Shown here one piece after another: positions 60,673 to 64,000 of a DNA stretch of 64,000 nt (position 1 is the first letter of the stretch; every line of letters begins with the position of its first letter). Made by a program: the position numbers and the translations under genes. Under the pieces are notes generated by a model that searched no databases, was not told the origin of the DNA, and was given only the letters and a program-made list of their open reading frames with translations. Location: the NCBI GenBank assembly GCA_017403155.1, contig JAFQOP010000020.1, forward strand, positions 45,349 through 109,348, read 5' to 3'. This DNA comes from Clostridia bacterium. Its GTDB lineage: Bacteria > Bacillota > Clostridia > Oscillospirales > CAG-272.

Positions 60673-61846
60673 ACTTTTTTATTTCCTCGAGGAACTCGCC
60701 AATGCGTCGCAGAGCCTCCTTGATGTGTGCCAGGGAGTAGCAATAGGATGCACGGACAAAGCCCTCGCCTGACTCACCGAAGGCGGTGCCCGGTACAAGC
60801 GCAACGCGCTTGGAGTAGAGGAGCTTCTCGCAGAATTCCTCGCTCGTCATGCCCGTGGAGGCAATTGAGGGGAAGGCATAGAATGCGCCCTTTGGCTCTC
60901 GGCACTCAAGTCCGAGGGAGCGAAAGCCGTCGACGATTATGCGGCGACGGGCATCATACTCGGAGAGCATCTCGGCAACCTCACCCTCGCAGTCACGCAG
61001 GGCGGTTACAGCCGCATACTGGGAGGTGGTGGGCGCGCACATTATGGCATACTGATGCAGCTTTGTCATCTGGGCAATTATGGGGGCGGGTGCGAGAGCA
61101 TAGCCGAGGCGCCAGCCCGTCATAGAAAAGGCTTTGGAAAAGCCGTTAATTACAACCGTACGCTCGCGGAGCGAATCTATGGAGGCAGGCGAAGTGTGCC
61201 CTACCCCACCGAAGGTGAGCTCGGAGTATATCTCGTCGGAGATGACGAGAATATCGGTGCCCAGAAGCACCTCGGAGAGGGCAATAAGGTCCTCGCGCTC
61301 CATTATTGCGCCCGTGGGGTTCGAGGGATACGGGAGGATGACCGCCTTGGTGCGTGGGGTGATGGCCGCACGAAGCTCGGAGGCGGTGAGCTTGAAGTCG
61401 TTTTCTGCCCTTGTGTTTATCACGACGGGCACGCCTCCCGCAAGGCGCACTATCGGCTGATAGCAAACGTAGGAGGGCTCTGGAATGATAACCTCATCTC
61501 CTGCGTTTACCATTGCTCTGACTGCCATGTCGATTGCCTCGGAGCCACCGACGGTGACAAGCACCTCAGAGGTCGGGTCATACTTTATGTTATACTTTCT
61601 GTCCGAATAATTTACTATCTCGCGGCACAGCTCGTCAAGCCCCTTGTTTGAGGTGTAGCGAGTGCTGCCTCGCTCAAGGGTGCGAATAGCCGTCTTCCTT
61701 ATCTTGTACGGTGTGCGGAAATCGGGCTCGCCCACACCGAGGGATATGACTCCCTCCATCGTGTTTGCGATATCGAAGAAGCGGCGAATGCCCGAGGGCT
61801 TCATCGAGAGTGCGGTATCGGACAAGACCTTGTTGTAGTCTATCAT
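60671..61846 (-). CDS. class I/II aminotransferase (AlaT/AspAT-like)
   Basis: 391 residues, PLP fold type I. GVGEPDFRTPYKIRKTAI, YTSNKGLDELCREI, NPTGAIMEREDLIALSE, DEIYSELTF, and the Schiff-base Lys in NGFSKAFSMTGWRLGYA. Matches aspartate/alanine-type and PatA enzymes. Downstream of an Lrp/AsnC gene and its T-box, which suggests a role in alanine (or other amino acid) synthesis. Overlaps the regulator stop by 4 nt. Confidence 0.93.
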   Translation of the reverse strand: MIDYNKVLSDTALSMKPSGIRRFFDIANTMEGVISLGVGEPDFRTPYKIRKTAIRTLERGSTRYTSNKGLDELCREIVNYSDRKYNIKYDPTSEVLVTVGGSEAIDMAVRAMVNAGDEVIIPEPSYVCYQPIVRLAGGVPVVINTRAENDFKLTASELRAAITPRTKAVILPYPSNPTGAIMEREDLIALSEVLLGTDILVISDEIYSELTFGGVGHTSPASIDSLRERTVVINGFSKAFSMTGWRLGYALAPAPIIAQMTKLHQYAIMCAPTTSQYAAVTALRDCEGEVAEMLSEYDARRRIIVDGFRSLGLECREPKGAFYAFPSIASTGMTSEEFCEKLLYSKRVALVPGTAFGESGEGFVRASYCYSLAHIKEALRRIGEFLEEIKK

Positions 61847-62325
61847 AGCGATACCTTTGCCCTCCCGTCGTCCTCCTCACCGTAGAGGGGAGTAAAAAAC
61901 TCCTTATAGCGGCGCATTATAAACTGAGTTGCAGTGCCCGTGACAGCCTCCATAACCGCCAGCTGCTCTGCGACAAAGGTGGCAACCTCGCGGAAGCTCT
62001 TGCCCTTCACTACCACTATAATATCGCACGCGCCCGACATAAGATAAACGCTCTCAACCTCGGAAAACTGCGAGATATGCTTTGCCACGTCCTCAAAGCC
62101 GTAATCTGCCTCGGGGGTCACCTTGAGCTCGATTATTGCGCTTACCGTGTCCTCCTCGAGCTTTTCGTAATCGAGGACGGTGCGGTATCCTTTTATAATA
62201 CCCTCGCTCTCCATCTCGCCAACGAGGGCGGCTATCTCGCACTCATCTGCGCCAAGGGCGGCGGCGAGCTCCTTATTGTTCAGTCTTGCATTCTCTGTGA
62301 GAAGTGCCAGAATTCTTTTCTTCAT
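61843..62325 (-). CDS. Lrp/AsnC-family regulator
   Basis: 160 residues, start at 62325 after AAAAAGGAG. N-terminal HTH (MKKRILALLTENARLNNKEL, ALGADECEIAALVGEMESEGI) and C-terminal AsnC/RAM ligand-binding domain (VSAIIELKVTPEADYGFEDV, VESVYLMSGACDIIVVVKGK). Amino acid responsive; its partner, the aminotransferase, is the obvious target. A T-box in the leader controls it at the RNA level as well, so the operon is sensed twice. Confidence 0.93.
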   Translation of the reverse strand: MKKRILALLTENARLNNKELAAALGADECEIAALVGEMESEGIIKGYRTVLDYEKLEEDTVSAIIELKVTPEADYGFEDVAKHISQFSEVESVYLMSGACDIIVVVKGKSFREVATFVAEQLAVMEAVTGTATQFIMRRYKEFFTPLYGEEDDGRAKVSL

Positions 62326-62351
62326 TGTTTTTCTCCTTTTTATAAAAATGA

Positions 62352-62606
62352 AAAAGCCCGTTACATACCTATATGTATGCAACGGACGAAATACCGTGTT
62401 ACCACCGTGCTTCGGCACACCCTCACGGGCGCACCCTTATCGGGTCGTGTGACCTCGGAGCTGTAACGGGCTGACCCGCAGGGCATTACCCCCGACTGGC
62501 GGAGAGCTTCACAGAAGTGGGTGACGGAGCCTCTCACCAACCGCTCCTCTCTTTAGTCTACCCGACCCATCTGCTACTTATTCCGCATAAGCGCTTTTTG
62601 TTATAT
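62352..62606 (-). ncRNA. T-box riboswitch upstream of Lrp-aminotransferase (likely alanine specifier)
   Basis: Minus-strand leader from the promoter at 62612-62640. Stem I region with AGTAGCAGA, AGAGAGGAGCGG and GGTGAGAGGCTCC; GTGAAGCTCTCC on its 3' side, where GAA is followed by GCT (62505-62507), an Ala codon in the specifier position. T-box bulge block GCACGGTGGTAACACGG (62394-62410), slightly different from the usual TGGNACCGCG. A terminator CCGTTGCATAC/GTATGTAACGG with T5 follows (62355-62387); the antiterminator would use the T-box block. Uncharged tRNA(Ala) should turn the operon on. Confidence 0.9.
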
Positions 62607-62611
62607 GCCGT

Positions 62612-62640
62612 ATTATACACTAAACAGTGCGATTTGTCAA
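62612..62640 (-). promoter_or_regulatory. consensus sigma-A promoter for the T-box operon
   Basis: Minus strand TTGACA, 17-bp spacer, TATAAT. Confidence 0.9.
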
Positions 62641-62649
62641 TACGTAAGG

Positions 62650-62679
62650 AAAATTAAACGGGAGGCGAACCGCCTCCCG
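62650..62679 (-). terminator. terminator after the island's membrane gene
   Basis: CGGGAGGCG-AAC-CGCCTCCCG hairpin (62659-62679) followed on the minus strand by TTTAATTTT. Confidence 0.7.
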
Positions 62680-62734
62680 AAATTATGCACGGAGCACCTG
62701 TGCTGTATCCGTAGGTGTAGGTTGTCGGGGTTGT

Positions 62735-62766
62735 CCCCACCCGTGTGAAATTTCACACGGGTGGGG
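62735..62766. repeat. 32-bp perfect palindrome
   Basis: Two inverted 16-bp halves, CCCCACCCGTGTGAAA and its exact complement, with no spacer. A GGGG-TTGT-CCCC hairpin (62727-62738) overlaps its left edge. No gene covers it; it lies between the T-box operon and the Rhs island. The 62641-62790 spacer otherwise shows only the hairpin at 62659. Confidence 0.85.
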
Positions 62767-62790
62767 GAGTAATCCCAACTCAAAAACTTG

Positions 62791-63213
62791 CTATTTCTTG
62801 TTATCTATATGTTCTATCAGTTGTTCAATGAATTTATCCCTTCTCTTCGTGCTAATAAGGTTAACTACTTTATCGTCAACAGATAAAATTTTCCAAGCAG
62901 AATTTGCGTTTTCCACAGAGTTAAACCCCTCTTTAACCTTATGAATGCTGACTATATCCTTGTAAAAGATTCTAGTTTTCTTGAATATTTTTCTTGATAT
63001 AATTTTGTCATCACAGAAAACAATCAACTCGAAAGATATAACAAGGATATATATTCCCAAAGAAAGAAAGACGCCGAATACAATCGACACTATAATGGCG
63101 CTTGTAAAACTTTTAGAATATGTTACGCCTAAAACCAACATAGCTACAAGATAAGCATTTGCCACAAGGAATAGAAGGAATATGCGAATTTCATTAATTA
63201 TTCTTTTTTTCAC
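62791..63213 (-). CDS. small membrane protein, candidate immunity protein to the Rhs toxin
   Basis: 140 residues. Starts with GTG immediately after the TAA of the Rhs gene (TAAGTG). Two membrane helices near the N-terminus (about 10-32 and 38-63), then a cytosolic domain of about 75 residues with a beta-rich, charged sequence (FCDDKIISRKIFKKTRIFYK) reminiscent of bacterial PH-like domains. AT-rich and codon-different from the housekeeping genes. Position directly after a polymorphic toxin is the standard place for an immunity gene, but the sequence does not prove it. Confidence 0.7.
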   Translation of the reverse strand: MKKRIINEIRIFLLFLVANAYLVAMLVLGVTYSKSFTSAIIVSIVFGVFLSLGIYILVISFELIVFCDDKIISRKIFKKTRIFYKDIVSIHKVKEGFNSVENANSAWKILSVDDKVVNLISTKRRDKFIEQLIEHIDNKK

Positions 63214-64000
63214 TTATCGCCACAAACCCTTTCTCATAAGATCCAACGGATATCTAAGTGGTAAAGAAAATTCTTGTCCCAGCAATATTTTTCCAATCCA
63301 TTCTTTGCTAAACACAGGTCCTTTTGTTCCTACATTTCCAATAGAGCCGACCAATCCACCAACACCGAAATTATATGCCCCTTCGACGGCAACAACACCT
63401 GCGTGACCCAAAACATTACCAAGAGTTATTTCATCAGAACGACCATTTATAACTTCTTGCAATACATATCCACTGCCGCCTGCAATTGCAGAAAATCCCA
63501 CAGATGCACCAAACGCACCAAGTGTTGCTCCCGAGCTAAATGTAGCTGCACCAGATAAAACTGGTCCCAAATAAGTTACACCCAGCACCAATGAGGAGCC
63601 TAAAGCGCCCCCTACAATTGAACTGTTTACAACGCTTCCCCAATCAATATCTTCAAAATTTCCGCCATTATGGTATAGCTGTGTTCCAAAATTCACTCCA
63701 CCACCAATTACTGCTCCTATAATAGCACCTATTATCAAGGTCGAAATAATTGAATGCCCCGTAGGGTCTACGTACATTATGGGGTTGTTGCTACAGTATG
63801 CATATAAGTTATAGCTGGAGAGGTCTCCGTTTGCGCCGAGGTAGGATAGGTCATCGGGAGAGATAAATCTGCCTGTGTTGGGGTCGTAATAGCGAGAGAT
63901 AAGGTAGTAAAGACCGAGGTCGCGGTCGAAATAGTAGCCGCGGTAAAGGATACTATTGTTTACCACTGCGTCTATGGTGTTGCCGCCGTTCTTATAACTG
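63214..64000 (-). CDS. Rhs-repeat-associated core protein, C-terminal end (partial, 5' end outside window)
   Basis: Open to the right edge, 262 residues visible. RGYYFDRDLGLYYLISRYYD and PNTGRFISPDD followed by NLYAYCSNNPIMYVDPTGHS is the Rhs core end. After DPTG the C-terminal region of about 180 residues is Gly/Ala/Ser/Val-rich (SIISTLIIGAIIGAVIGGGV, GVGGLVGSIGNVGTKGP), a common pre-toxin segment, and ends in a 25-residue tail (KEWIGKILLGQEFSLPLRYP and a few more) with no recognisable nuclease or other toxin motif. The 62791 gene follows at once. AT-rich, unlike its neighbours, so probably acquired. Confidence 0.88.
   Translation of the reverse strand, partial: SYKNGGNTIDAVVNNSILYRGYYFDRDLGLYYLISRYYDPNTGRFISPDDLSYLGANGDLSSYNLYAYCSNNPIMYVDPTGHSIISTLIIGAIIGAVIGGGVNFGTQLYHNGGNFEDIDWGSVVNSSIVGGALGSSLVLGVTYLGPVLSGAATFSSGATLGAFGASVGFSAIAGGSGYVLQEVINGRSDEITLGNVLGHAGVVAVEGAYNFGVGGLVGSIGNVGTKGPVFSKEWIGKILLGQEFSLPLRYPLDLMRKGLWR

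Noticed and set aside
1-64000. tRNA, rRNA, integrase, transposase or prophage genes
   Set aside because: No sequence with tRNA T-arm/acceptor pairing or recognisable recombinase was found on either strand.

Overview
The window reads as a chromosomal segment of an uncultured, probably gut-associated member of the Bacillota (class Clostridia). Support: PolC-type replicase next to ispG-rseP-dxr-cdsA-uppS-frr-pyrH; the yicC-remA-rpoZ-priA-def-fmt-rsmB-rlmN-rsgA order; a T-box leader; an L10 leader; strong AGGAGG ribosome binding sites; and sigma-A promoters with 17-bp spacers, often with an extended -10 (TGC-TAnAAT). Genus and species cannot be assigned from this sequence alone. No rRNA, tRNA, CRISPR array, integrase or transposase was found.

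Layout. (1) 1-2080: the start of a membrane-anchored XRE regulator (cut by the window edge), a YfcE-like phosphoesterase, and a tight trio of unrecognised small genes. (2) 2085-12818, minus strand: replication, isoprenoid, lipid, envelope and translation genes, polC to pyrH. (3) 12948-17613, minus: split transketolase, a membrane protein, a SLOG-fold protein and citrate synthase. (4) 17688-21069, plus: a CNNM/CBS transporter behind a long leader with a 25-codon ORF, then an ACT/UPF0237-UPF0210 pair. (5) 21084-24888: a SpoVB-like flippase, an autoregulated PadR-DUF1700-DUF4097 envelope operon, and a small XRE gene divergent from a lipoprotein. (6) 25741-27863: a 130-bp tandem repeat beside tsf, then rpsB with a predicted structured leader. 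(7) 28684-36898: amino-sugar genes (nagB and a ROK kinase fused to a NahK-like kinase), divergent from AraC/PocR plus an SbcD/SbcC-like pair, then a DUF11-type protein. (8) 37008-39130: two overlapping paralogous lipoproteins built almost entirely from His-Asp-Asn-Cys repeats. (9) 39170-43994: a nucleotide-sugar dehydratase, a methyltransferase-DUF4416 pair, small regulators, and rplJ-rplL. (10) 44821-53809: a translation and replication housekeeping operon headed by nrdR. (11) 54003-62640: PAP2 phosphatase, AEC transporter, sugar isomerase, archaeal-type AspRS, esterase, radical SAM protein, and a T-box-controlled Lrp-aminotransferase operon. (12) 62650-64000: an AT-rich island with the 3' end of an Rhs-type polymorphic toxin, a candidate immunity gene and strong palindromes.

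The most unusual content is the pair of Cys-rich repeat lipoproteins, the ROK-NahK fusion with an internal ribosome binding site, the rpsB leader fold, the tsf-proximal repeats, the tandem operators at 24844-24883, and the Rhs island. Starts were moved inward from the longest ORF wherever a clear ribosome binding site or family alignment supported it.
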